DNA of 64,000 bases from MPNP01 sp963668325 (GTDB taxonomy: Bacteria > Pseudomonadota > Alphaproteobacteria > Rhodobacterales > Rhodobacteraceae): the NCBI GenBank assembly GCA_963668325.1, contig OY764222.1:2914001-2978000 (forward strand), given 5' to 3'. The position numbers and the translations under genes are program-made. Each line of letters begins with the position of its first letter. Positions within the stretch are counted from its first letter, which is position 1. The notes beneath the pieces were generated by a model that was not told where the DNA came from, searched no databases, and worked only from the letters and a program-made list of their open reading frames with translations. This document shows, in pieces, positions 17,801 through 28,000 of this stretch.

Positions 17801-18481
17801 ATGACATTTTCGATAGCAGGATTTTGCCCTGAATCAAACCAGCTGGGAATAGCCATTACCACATCTTCTATTGCTGTCGGGAGCAGGTGTCCCTGGGTTC
17901 GACCTGGAGTTGGGGCCGTTTCTTCCCAAAATATAACTTTACCATCTATTGGAAATATGATTTTGGACAGGCTGGAAGCCGGAGATAACGCCCCAGAAGC
18001 TTTAGCTTCTGTCATGAACAATATGAGGTATAAGGATTATCGGCAGGTTATCGCAATAGATAGCAAGGGCAAAACCTCCTATTATAGTGGAGAATTTACC
18101 TTAGGTACTAATGGAGTGTCAAGTGGAACAAACTGCATTGCCGCTGGGAATCTTTTAAAGTCACGAGAATTACCTGCTGTTATGGTAAAAACCTTTGAGG
18201 GTAGCTCCTCGGTTGGACTAGCTGAACGACTTTTGAGATCCTTGGAAAGCGGACTTTATGAAGGGGGTGGCGAAATGGGTGCCACCCATTCTGCATCATT
18301 GCTGGTGGCAGGTAAGGAATCCTGGCCACTGGTAGATTTGAGAGTTGATTGGAATGAAGTGGATCCTGTTAAGGAATTAAGAGAGCTTTGGATAGCCTAT
18401 GAGCCTCAAATGATGGACTATATCATCCGGGCCAATGATCCCGAAAAAGCACCAAGTTTTGGTGTTCCGGGGGATGAATAG
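17801..18481 (+). CDS. DUF1028 family protein (Ntn-hydrolase-like)
   Basis: This 226-residue protein has the full DUF1028 pattern: MTFSIAGFCPESNQLGIAITTSS, a VGSRCPWVRPGVGAVSSQ segment, SSGTNCIAAGN, and a C-terminal PLVDLRVDW. The fold is thought to be of the N-terminal-nucleophile hydrolase type. No function is firmly established to my knowledge. It lies 2 bases after the Rid gene and ends the plus-strand operon, facing the dehydrogenase gene with 14 bases between. DUF1028 and Rid genes recur together in catabolic clusters, which suggests an amide or ring-opened intermediate, but this is inference. Confidence 0.8.
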   Translation: MTFSIAGFCPESNQLGIAITTSSIAVGSRCPWVRPGVGAVSSQNITLPSIGNMILDRLEAGDNAPEALASVMNNMRYKDYRQVIAIDSKGKTSYYSGEFTLGTNGVSSGTNCIAAGNLLKSRELPAVMVKTFEGSSSVGLAERLLRSLESGLYEGGGEMGATHSASLLVAGKESWPLVDLRVDWNEVDPVKELRELWIAYEPQMMDYIIRANDPEKAPSFGVPGDE

Positions 18482-18495
18482 ATCAGGGTACCAAG

Positions 18496-20568
18496 CTAGG
18501 GTTCCAGTTCAGCAATTTCTCGCTTGAATGGTACAATATCCCCACTTGGTTTGGATTCCAATTCTTCAGCAAATCGGCGACCAGCGTAAACAGCATGGGC
18601 AATGGTTGCCGGTGCTTCACAATCCCCAAAGGCCTTAACCATTTCCAGTCCGCTCCCGTCCCATTCGTTCCTTCTAGCCATAATATCTCTGAAAAGGGAG
18701 TCATTGGGATATCGGGAAGTTACCAGCAGAATAAAATCTACCTCAAAGGTCTTTTCCCTATTTGTGTAAGTGCAGGTAAAGTCAGCACTCCCTTCCTTTA
18801 TTCCGGCTAGACACAAGTTGGGAAATATACTCACACCAATTTCCAGTAATTTTTTCTGAATCCTATGTTGTTCCATGGTATTTTGAGTCCATGAGGCAAC
18901 TTCAGAGGCAGGTGTGATGTATCTGACGTTATATCCATTCTGGATCAGGAATTCAGCAAGAACATTACCCATGTAGTAATGATCATCATCCCAAATTAAA
19001 ACATTTTTTCCCTTCGGCATTTTTCCAGCCATGATATCATCTGGAGTATAAACCCTTGAACTGGTCTCAATTTCAATAGGTTCTTTCAGGTTAAATCCCA
19101 GGCCATTTCGGTGCCATGTGGACCCTGTACAGATTCCTACCAGTGGGATACCAAATTCAAGTAAATGATCTGGCGTAAGGTTTGAATCCAGGTAGGTTTC
19201 AACATTCGGCAGTTTGTTAAACTGGCTTAGGCGGTAATCAACCACCCTGCCCCAAGCTGCTAAACCAGGAAGTTTTGATTCTTTAAAGACCCTACCACCT
19301 AAATCCAGCTCTTTTTCAGCAAGAGTAACATCATAGCCCCGTTTACCCAGCATTTGGACAGCTTCAAGTCCAGCTGGTCCTCCACCGACAATCAATACAG
19401 GCCTGCTGGAGTCTTTTTTCCTTATGGATTCCGGATGCCATCCCTTTCGCCATTCTTCACCCATACTGGGATTTTGTGTACAACGGATCGGGGACATGGT
19501 AAAATCACCTGATACACAAATGTTGCAACCAATACATTCTCGAATGTCTTCGATACGACCTTCTTCGATTTTCTTTGGTAAAAAAGGATCCGCAATTGAT
19601 GGTCTGGCACACCCAATCAAATCCAATTCTCCTGATTTGATCAATGAAACCATTTTGTCTGGTGATGTGTATCGACCGACACCAACTACTGGTTTCGACG
19701 TCAGTGTTTTGAAACCTTTGCGATAGTCGTCCTGAAAACCTTCTTGGCTGAAACGAGAAGTCTGACTGTCATTTTCCCAACCGGCCAGGCAAAAATCCCA
19801 AAGATCAGGTAATTCGGCAAGGGAGGATATAATATCCTTGGCTTCTTCAGTATCCAAACCTCCTTTGCCCATTAGTTCATTAACAGTTAACCTGCATGGA
19901 ACTGCACATTTATCCCCAACTGCTTCCTTGGTATCGAGGATAATTTCTTTCAGAATTCTAATTCTGTTCTCCAGGTTACCCCCATATTCATCACTCCTGC
20001 GGTTGTATCTTTTACAAAGGAAATGATGAAAAAATCCCAAGCCATGCCCGGCATATACATACACCAGGTCGAAACCCGCATTCTTGCCTCGAATAGCAGC
20101 ATCACGGTGCCATTTTCTTAGATTGCGGATATCCTGCTTATCCATGGTTTTGGCCGAAACCGGGTCATAGGTAAAAGATTCAACTGGCATCCCGGTGGGA
20201 GCAAGGGGAACTTCTCTTCCATATAGGTTGGGGCCATTTAAGCCGTTATAGGCAAGTTCAATGCCGGCAAGGGAATCGAATTCATGAATCTTTTCAGCCA
20301 TCTTGGCCAGCATCGGGACATCACGGTCATCCCAAATTCGCAATTCAATAAATGGGGTAATATCGGAGGTATGGTGGATTTCGACTTGTTCAGTGCAAAC
20401 AGTACCCCATCCACCTTGAGCCTTTATACCCCTTAACCATGCACTGGCCGATGGGTCCCGATAACCCAGGCCAGTACAATGAGGTACTTGAAAAAACCTG
20501 TTTTTTGCTGTTACCGGACCAATCTGGATTGGTTCGAACAATATATCATAAACAGGATTTCTGCTCAT
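18496..20568 (-). CDS. Trimethylamine/histamine dehydrogenase-like iron-sulfur flavoprotein
   Basis: This 690-residue enzyme is collinear with Methylophilus trimethylamine dehydrogenase: an N-terminal FMN barrel, a 4Fe-4S site, then ADP/FAD-binding domains (GGGPAGLEA near residue 395). C31 in QVPHC matches the Cys that covalently binds FMN. C345, C348, C351 and C363 form the cluster (CIGCNIC and IRC). At the TMADH substrate-bowl positions Tyr60, Trp264 and Trp355 this protein has Q61, W264 and D355. From memory this is the Gln/Trp/Asp set of Nocardioides histamine dehydrogenase, so a primary amine substrate (histamine, putrescine or similar) is more likely than trimethylamine. It lies 50 bases after potD on the same strand. 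Confidence 0.85.
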   Translation of the reverse strand: MSRNPVYDILFEPIQIGPVTAKNRFFQVPHCTGLGYRDPSASAWLRGIKAQGGWGTVCTEQVEIHHTSDITPFIELRIWDDRDVPMLAKMAEKIHEFDSLAGIELAYNGLNGPNLYGREVPLAPTGMPVESFTYDPVSAKTMDKQDIRNLRKWHRDAAIRGKNAGFDLVYVYAGHGLGFFHHFLCKRYNRRSDEYGGNLENRIRILKEIILDTKEAVGDKCAVPCRLTVNELMGKGGLDTEEAKDIISSLAELPDLWDFCLAGWENDSQTSRFSQEGFQDDYRKGFKTLTSKPVVGVGRYTSPDKMVSLIKSGELDLIGCARPSIADPFLPKKIEEGRIEDIRECIGCNICVSGDFTMSPIRCTQNPSMGEEWRKGWHPESIRKKDSSRPVLIVGGGPAGLEAVQMLGKRGYDVTLAEKELDLGGRVFKESKLPGLAAWGRVVDYRLSQFNKLPNVETYLDSNLTPDHLLEFGIPLVGICTGSTWHRNGLGFNLKEPIEIETSSRVYTPDDIMAGKMPKGKNVLIWDDDHYYMGNVLAEFLIQNGYNVRYITPASEVASWTQNTMEQHRIQKKLLEIGVSIFPNLCLAGIKEGSADFTCTYTNREKTFEVDFILLVTSRYPNDSLFRDIMARRNEWDGSGLEMVKAFGDCEAPATIAHAVYAGRRFAEELESKPSGDIVPFKREIAELEP

Positions 20569-20582
20569 TTGAAATTCTGTAA

Positions 20583-20610
20583 TAACCAGGTCAATGCAAT
20601 GACCTGGTTA
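20583..20610. promoter_or_regulatory. Perfect 11-bp inverted repeat between potD and the dehydrogenase gene
   Basis: The arms 20583-20593 and 20600-20610 are exactly complementary around a 6-base loop. On the plus strand a T7 run follows, but both flanking genes are on the minus strand, where no T-run follows. It may therefore be an mRNA-stabilising hairpin, an attenuator or an operator between potD and the downstream gene rather than a simple terminator. Confidence 0.45.
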
Positions 20611-20618
20611 CAATTTTT

Positions 20619-21653
20619 TTACTGTTTTACTCTGGTCCAGATCTGATTGTAAACAACCTGGACATCCTCATCACAGGGTTCGACAAATGATCCAGCTGGA
20701 GCATCAGCAGGGGGAACCGATTCTGGTTGCGATTTTAATTCTGCACCCAGAAATTGATCTACGCCTTTAACTCCAGCACTGTATTGGGCATAGTTGGTTA
20801 CAGCAGCAATATTTTCTGGTTCCAAAAGAAAATCCATAAATTTCAAGGCATTCTCCCTATTTGGTGCATCCTTGAGAAGTACGACATTATCCATCCAGAC
20901 GACCAAACCCTCACGTGGATAGGAATACTCGATATTGGCTCCTTCGGCCCGTGCCTTGGCACCGAAACCATTCCAGATCATTCCAACTGCAGCATCACCA
21001 GAGACCAAAACATCCTTGGCACCGTCCGAATTAAAGGAAGCCCAATTCTCTTTGGCACTCTGTAGTAATTCATCAAGTGCTGTTAACTGTTCCTTGTCAC
21101 TAGTACATTGAGGTATGCCAAGGTACAGCGAAGCCATGGCAATTACCTCACCTTGCGAATCCAATACGTTGATCTTACCCTTCAGTTCCTCGGGTGGGTC
21201 AAAAATAATTCCCATCGTTCGAATATCACCCTGGTAAACATCCCTGTTAACAGAGAAACTTGTTGAACCCCATTGGTAGGGAATAGAGTAATTACGTCCG
21301 GGATCAAAGGAAACGTCCATCCATTGGGGTTGGATATTTCCCATATTGCTTAATTCACCTGTTTGGATTTCATCCAGCAGGCCTTCTGCCTGCATTATCG
21401 AAACCATGTAGTCTCCAGGAACGGCCACATCGAAAGATCCCAGTTTACCCGCCTTCAGGTTAGCCAATAAGGTTTCATTGGAATCGTATGTATCCATGGT
21501 AACCTCGATTCCAGTCTCCTCAGAAAATTGATTCAACAATTCTTGAGGTATGTACTCGAACCAGTGGTAAATAGAGAGTTTGCCTTGGGCAAAGCTAGTT
21601 GAACTACCGAGTACTAATATAACAACCGAAATGACAAACAATTTTTTAAACAT
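20619..21653 (-). CDS. potD: Spermidine/putrescine ABC transporter substrate-binding protein (PotD-like)
   Basis: This 344-residue periplasmic binding protein has a clear signal peptide (KKLFVISVVILVLG, cleavage after SFAQ). The mature protein opens with LSIYHWFEYIPQELLNQFSEETGI as in PotD/PotF, and the YMVSIMQAEGLLD segment is also typical. GAAGGAG precedes ATG 21653. The matching potA, potB and potC genes lie at 36.7-39.6 kb on the same strand. The order potA-potB-potC-[14.6-kb antisense gene]-potD shows that the operon has been split. The 3' neighbour is the amine dehydrogenase gene, which fits uptake and oxidation of the same amine. Exact ligand specificity cannot be read by eye. Confidence 0.88.
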   Translation of the reverse strand: MFKKLFVISVVILVLGSSTSFAQGKLSIYHWFEYIPQELLNQFSEETGIEVTMDTYDSNETLLANLKAGKLGSFDVAVPGDYMVSIMQAEGLLDEIQTGELSNMGNIQPQWMDVSFDPGRNYSIPYQWGSTSFSVNRDVYQGDIRTMGIIFDPPEELKGKINVLDSQGEVIAMASLYLGIPQCTSDKEQLTALDELLQSAKENWASFNSDGAKDVLVSGDAAVGMIWNGFGAKARAEGANIEYSYPREGLVVWMDNVVLLKDAPNRENALKFMDFLLEPENIAAVTNYAQYSAGVKGVDQFLGAELKSQPESVPPADAPAGSFVEPCDEDVQVVYNQIWTRVKQ

Positions 21654-22011
21654 TTAAATCTCCTTCAATTTTGAAATATATATACTAGCCGATTTAACAT
21701 CTGATTTTTGGGCATCATACCGAAAATAATGCCATAGACAATGAATTAACAATTACTACTGTAATTATTGTAAAGATATTGTTATTTGTTCCAAACATAA
21801 GAGAATCATGCCAACTTGGCAAAAAGTGATTAGATGGCGTTAGGGAATTACTGCAAGACTAAAGACTATTTGGATTGTTGGCAAGTCACTAATAATCAAA
21901 TATTTTCTTGCGGACACAATATTAAGAATAATAATTATTGGGGCTTTATGAATTTTCAATTTTGGCTGTTTGTACAACAAATCTTGAGAGTTATTCCTAT
22001 CCCAAATCCCG
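21654..22011. other. Intergenic region between potD and the giant autotransporter gene
   Basis: These 358 AT-rich bases must hold the divergent promoters for potD and the giant gene. An open frame starting at 21834 (or ATG 21951) runs into a G8 tract at 22014-22021 just out of frame with the giant gene. No other structure was recognised. Confidence 0.5.
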
Positions 22012-25000
22012 GTGGGGGGGGTATTTTCCTTAGTGGCCAAGCCTTATTTATGGGCACCGAAGCGGTTGGATCGCCTGATTCTTGGTATTTTGACATTAGT
22101 CTTTACCCTGTTTTATTCCCAATCCTTGGTAGCTCAAACCCCAACCATAACCCTTTCTGTCCCGGCAAACTCTCAGTTTGAAGAAGGTGAAGGAACCACC
22201 TCTGTTACAATAACTGCAACACTTTCAGCCGCCCAAGCTACAGATACTCTCATTGACCTGTCTCTTGCTGGTACTGCCAAGTCAACTGACTATACAACGG
22301 TATCACTGCCAGATATAACCATCCCTGCCAATGCGATGGTGGGTACTGCCGACCTGATATTGAGCCCAGTTGACGACATTTTCTTTGAAGGACCAGAAAA
22401 AGTCACCATCAACGGAACTGCAGACGGGGTAACTGTAACCGGCGTTGACGTTCCGCTTATTGACAAAGATCTCAAGCCCAATTTCCAATTTCGGATATGG
22501 GAGGAGAGTCTCAAGCACCTCGAGGTTTCATCTTATCCAGAAGGTGCAATGATCTCCACAAACCTTTTAGCTGGACTAACCGGTGGATCTGTGTTCGAAG
22601 AGGATAAAACCGTCACAGTATCGTTTGAAAAATCGAGGGAAAGGCCGGCCAATCTCAACGATTTCGATTTTGGTGAAGATGATCCACCTTGGGAAATCAC
22701 TATAAAGGCCGGAACTACTACCGGGAGCCGCGAAATGTCATTAACCATTGTCGATGACAATGTTAGTGAGGATAATGAAAGTATGACATTGAAAGGAAGC
22801 ATGATGGCCGCCGGGGAGGAATTCACAGATTCATACCTTTGGTATACCATCCTACCCTCTGATCAGCCTCTTAGTATTACTGTCAGATGTACACCTTATA
22901 GTATATATTATCCCGGGGATTCCTACACCAAAGAATGTTTCCTAAGAGCTAGCAAGGAAGTCACAAGGGACTATACAGTAAAAATTACCGCAGAAGACCC
23001 TGAAGTAATCGACCCCGATACCTACGATTTCACGATAAATAAAGGAATGACAGTTTCGAATAAAGTTAGCATACAATTCATATCAACCAAGGATACACCA
23101 ACTCTGGTCAGATATACCAGTTCGGTAATGCCAAATGATCAAGGGGAACAATCGAGTCGTTTATATCAAAGTTTCCATCCCGCTTTTGATCCCAATTTCG
23201 ATTTTTCAGAAATTAGGTATGGTTCATCTAGCGGTTACCTTAAGCAAGGCAACTATGCATTCTCAGTTTGGTGGTTTATACCTAGGCCGGTTGAGATTAC
23301 CGGTCCAGCGGAAGTAGAGGCCATTCTCGACAGCGGTGTCATTACCATACCCTGTAGCAAATTCGCCACTACCACTTTACAATGCCATTACTATGTGCGG
23401 GAAGGAGATTATGACTTTGACGGAAAGGTGGAATTCCCTAGGGGTGCGGTCAAATTCACTGGCTGGCGGGATGTCAAAGACCAGGAACAAACCGGTGTGA
23501 TTGCCTCACCACTGCCGAGTTCAAAGAAAATTTTTGATATCGTAGGCTTCTTGTACGGGGGTAGTCATGCGATTGATCTGTCTGTATCACCACAGACGTT
23601 GCAGGAAGGTACGGGTGAACAGGCCTTGACAATTTCTGCCCGATCCCATATCGGACAGGTAGGTACTCGCGACCTGGTAATTCCCCTTAAATTTACCAAT
23701 ATTTCGACAAATAATTCCGACTACAGTATAAAGGGGCCTCTGAGCGTCACGATTCCCGCCGGCGAGATTGGGGGTAGTACGACCACTGTCCTCTTCACTC
23801 CGACCGACGACTTTCATAAGGAAGACAAAAGGGAAGTGGTACACATTGAAGGCAGCAAGGGATCTGGGATGTCTCCGTTCGTGAAGGGCGCTGATTTAAC
23901 TATCCTTGATGCCGCGGGAATTGCGCTGTCGGTTTCATCCGCGGAAATTACCGAGAATGGTAGTGATCAAATGATCACCATAACCGCGCAACTGGGCGAT
24001 CCCACTGACAGTCTGATTCCTAAGGACACCGTTGTTCCTCTCACTTGGAGCGGTACGGCAACCACTACCGACTATAATCGTACCGGTGGCGATATGGTGA
24101 CTATCCCAGCCAACCAACGGTCGGGCACCACCGTGGTTACGATCAAGCCAATAAACGACAAACTACTAGAGGGTGACGAGACCATCGTGATTAAGGGTGC
24201 GGTTCCGGGGCGATCGGTCAGTAGTACAGAATTGAAGCTCAAAGATGACGAGATGACACCAGAGGTTGTATTGTCCGTGGTTCCAAACTCCGTTTCGGAG
24301 AGCGCTAACGCCACTTCTGTCTCTGTAAGTGCAACACTTGATCCCGAAGTGACGGATCCCACTAATGATACTACAGTTACTTTGAATCTCGGGGGTACGG
24401 CAACGGACGGTACTGATTACACCAAGTCCTGGTCGCCTACTTCACCAATTATAACCATACCCAGAAATACCACCAACGGTTCCAATTCGGTAACGCTCAT
24501 GCTTACCCCAACAAACGATAAAATTGCTGAGGGAGATGAAACAATCGTGGTGGAGGGTACAGCCTCACGTGACCTGGAGGTAAGAGTTGCTCCTATTACT
24601 CTTGAAGATGACGATGAGAAGGGCATCAACCTCTCACCGAAGACGCTAACCGTTGATGAGGGGGATACAACTACCTATGAGGTGTGGTTGGGAGCCCAAC
24701 CAACCGGCAACGTAACCGTCACGCTTTCGAGCACCGACGCTACAACTGCATCGACAGACCTAAGTAAGCTTACCTTTACGACAAACAACTGGGATACCAA
24801 GCAGATGGTCACTGTGTCTGGTGTAAATGACGACCGCAACAATGCCGGTGACAAGCGTAGTGCTAATATCCGGCACATAGTCGCGGGCGGTGGGTACGAC
24901 GACGTAGAAGCCGTAGCTCTGATGGTTACTGTCACTGACGACGACGAAGCCTCGAAATTCTCTATTGAGGATGCCTCGGCGACCGAAGGCGAGGCCATCA

Positions 25001-28000
25001 CCTTTACCGTAACCCGCTCCGGGGCAACCGGCGATGCGGCGTCGGTCAAATGGAATACTGCTAACGATGGTATGGGCGATCACCCGGCCGCAACAACCGA
25101 CTATACTGCTTCAACCACCGCCCAAACCCTGAACTTTGCCGCGGGTGATACGAGCGAGACCATTACGATTGCAACCACGCAAGACTTCTATCATGAAGAA
25201 GACGAAACGTTTCTGGTCACATTGAGTGACCCCAGTGCGGGCACCTCCATTGACACTGGCACAGCCACCGGCACCATAACCGACAATGATGCGGCCCCCG
25301 CCATTACTCTTTCGTTGACCGACGCTGATACCACAGCCAACGGCGTCCAATCCTCCATCGCCGAAGAGGGCGGAGCGAAGACTGTCCGGATTACCGCTAC
25401 CCTTGGGGGAACCACCCAGTTCGATGTGGACAAGACCGTAACCCTTACCATCGGCAAAACAACTGACTCTGCCAAGTCTGGCACCGACTATACGGCAGTT
25501 ACTGAGAAGACCATCACCATCCCGGCCGATAGTGCCAGTGGCTTTGTGGATTTCCCTATTACCCCCACCAGTGACACCCTCCATGAGGCTGACGAGATCA
25601 TCTCCGTCGAGGGAACACTCACCGATGTTACCGTCACCGGAACAACCATCACCCTCACCAGTGAAGATACTGAACCACAATTCGCCATTGCTGACGTCTC
25701 AGCTACGGAAGGCGGAAACATTGAATTCACCGTGACCCGTTCCGGTGCAACCGGTAATGTCGTCAGTGTCAAATGGGTAACGGCCGAAGACACAACCGAC
25801 GGTGCCCACGTCGCTTCAACCGCCGACTATACCACCTCTACCACCGCCCAGACCCTGAACTTTGCCGCGGGTGATACGAGCGAGACCATTACGATTGCAA
25901 CCACGCAAGACTTCTATCATGAAGAAGACGAAACATTTCTGGTCAAGTTGAGCGACCCCACTGGCGGCGCAACAATCACAACGGCAACTGCAACCGGCAC
26001 CATAACCGACAATGATGCGGCCCCCGCCATTACTCTTTCGTTGACCGACGCTGATACCACAGCCAACGGCGTCCAATCCTCCATCGCCGAAGAGGGCGGA
26101 GCGAAGACTGTCCGGATTACCGCTACCCTTGGGGGAACCACCCAGTTCGATGTGGACAAGACCGTAACCCTTACCATCGGCAAAACAACTGACTCTGCCA
26201 AGTCTGGCACCGACTATACGGCAGTTACTGAGAAGACCATCACCATCCCGGCCGATAGTGCCAGTGGCTTTGTGGATTTCCCTATTACCCCCACCAGTGA
26301 CACCCTCCATGAGGCTGACGAGATCATCTCCGTCGAGGGAACACTCACCGATGTTACCGTCACCGGAACAACCATCACCCTCACCGACAATGACGCTGCA
26401 CCTACCGCCCTCACGCTCACGGTTGATACCGATACGACAGAAAACGGGGATCAAACTACCATCGCCGAGACTGATAGTGCCACGACCGTCCAGGTCACTG
26501 CCACCCTTGGGGGTACCACCCAGTTCGATGTGGCCAAGACAGTTACCGTCAAGATCGGCAAAAACACTGATTCCGCTACCGAAGGCACTGACTATGCGGA
26601 AGTCGCTGACAAGACCATAACCATCCCCGCGGGGAACCAGAGTGCAACAGTGGATTTCACTATAACCCCCACCGACGATGCCTACCACGAGGCTGATGAG
26701 ACCATTTCGATTGAAGGCACACTCGCCGGTATTACCACCTTCACCCATGCTGCCCTCACTCTCACCAGTGAAGATACCGCCCCGGCCATTACCCTCTCGG
26801 TTGATACCGATACCACAGCTGACAATGACCAGGATACCATTGCCGAGACTGATAGTGCCAAGACTGTCAGAGTTACCGCTACTCTCACCGGCACAACTCG
26901 CTTGCCCACTGAGGAAGAGCTGACCATCACAATTGGCAAGGACACTGATACCGCCACTGTAGGCACTGACTACGAAGAGGTCACTGACCAGACCATAACC
27001 ATCCCCGCGGGGGACCAGAGTGCCACCACCACCTTTACCCTCACGCCCAAAGATGACACCCTCCACGAAGTTGACGAGTCCATCGCCATCGAGGGTGAAC
27101 TCACCGGTGTTACCATCACCGGAACAACCATCACCCTTACCAGTGAGGATACTGAACCACAATTCGCCATTGCCGATGCCACAGCGGTTGAAGGCGGAAA
27201 CATTGAATTCACCGTGACCCGTTCCGGCGCACCCGGTAATATCGTCAGTGTCAAATGGGCAACCGCTACCGATAGTACTGGCGATCACCCGGCCGCAACT
27301 ACTGATTATACTCCTTCAGCCACCGCCCAAACCCTGAACTTTGCCGCGGGTGATTTGACCAAGACCATTACGATTGCAACCACGCAAGACTTCTATCATG
27401 AAGAAGACGAAACGTTTCTGGTCACATTGAGTGACCCCAGTGCGGGCACCTCCATTGACACTGGCACAGCCACCGGCACCATAACCGACAATGATGCTGC
27501 CCCGGCCATTACCCTCTCGGTTGATACCGATACCACAGCTGACAATGACCAGGATACCATTGCCGAGACTGATAGTGCCAAGACTGTCAGAGTTACCGCT
27601 ACTCTCACCGGCACAACTCGCTTGCCCACTGAGGAAGAGCTGACCATCACAATTGGCAAGGACACTGATACCGCCACTGTAGGCACTGACTACGAAGAGG
27701 TCACTGACCAGACCATAACCATCCCCGCGGGGGACCAGAGTGCCACCACCACCTTTACCCTCACGCCCAAAGATGACACCCTCCACGAAGTTGACGAGTC
27801 CATCGCCATCGAGGGTGAACTCACCGGTGTTACCATCACCGGAACAACCATCACCCTTACCAGTGAGGATACTGAACCACAATTCGCCATTGCCGATGCC
27901 ACAGCGGTTGAAGGCGGAAACATTGAATTCACCGTGACCCGTTCCGGCGCACCCGGTAATATCGTCAGTGTCAAATGGGCAACCGCTACCGATAGTACTG

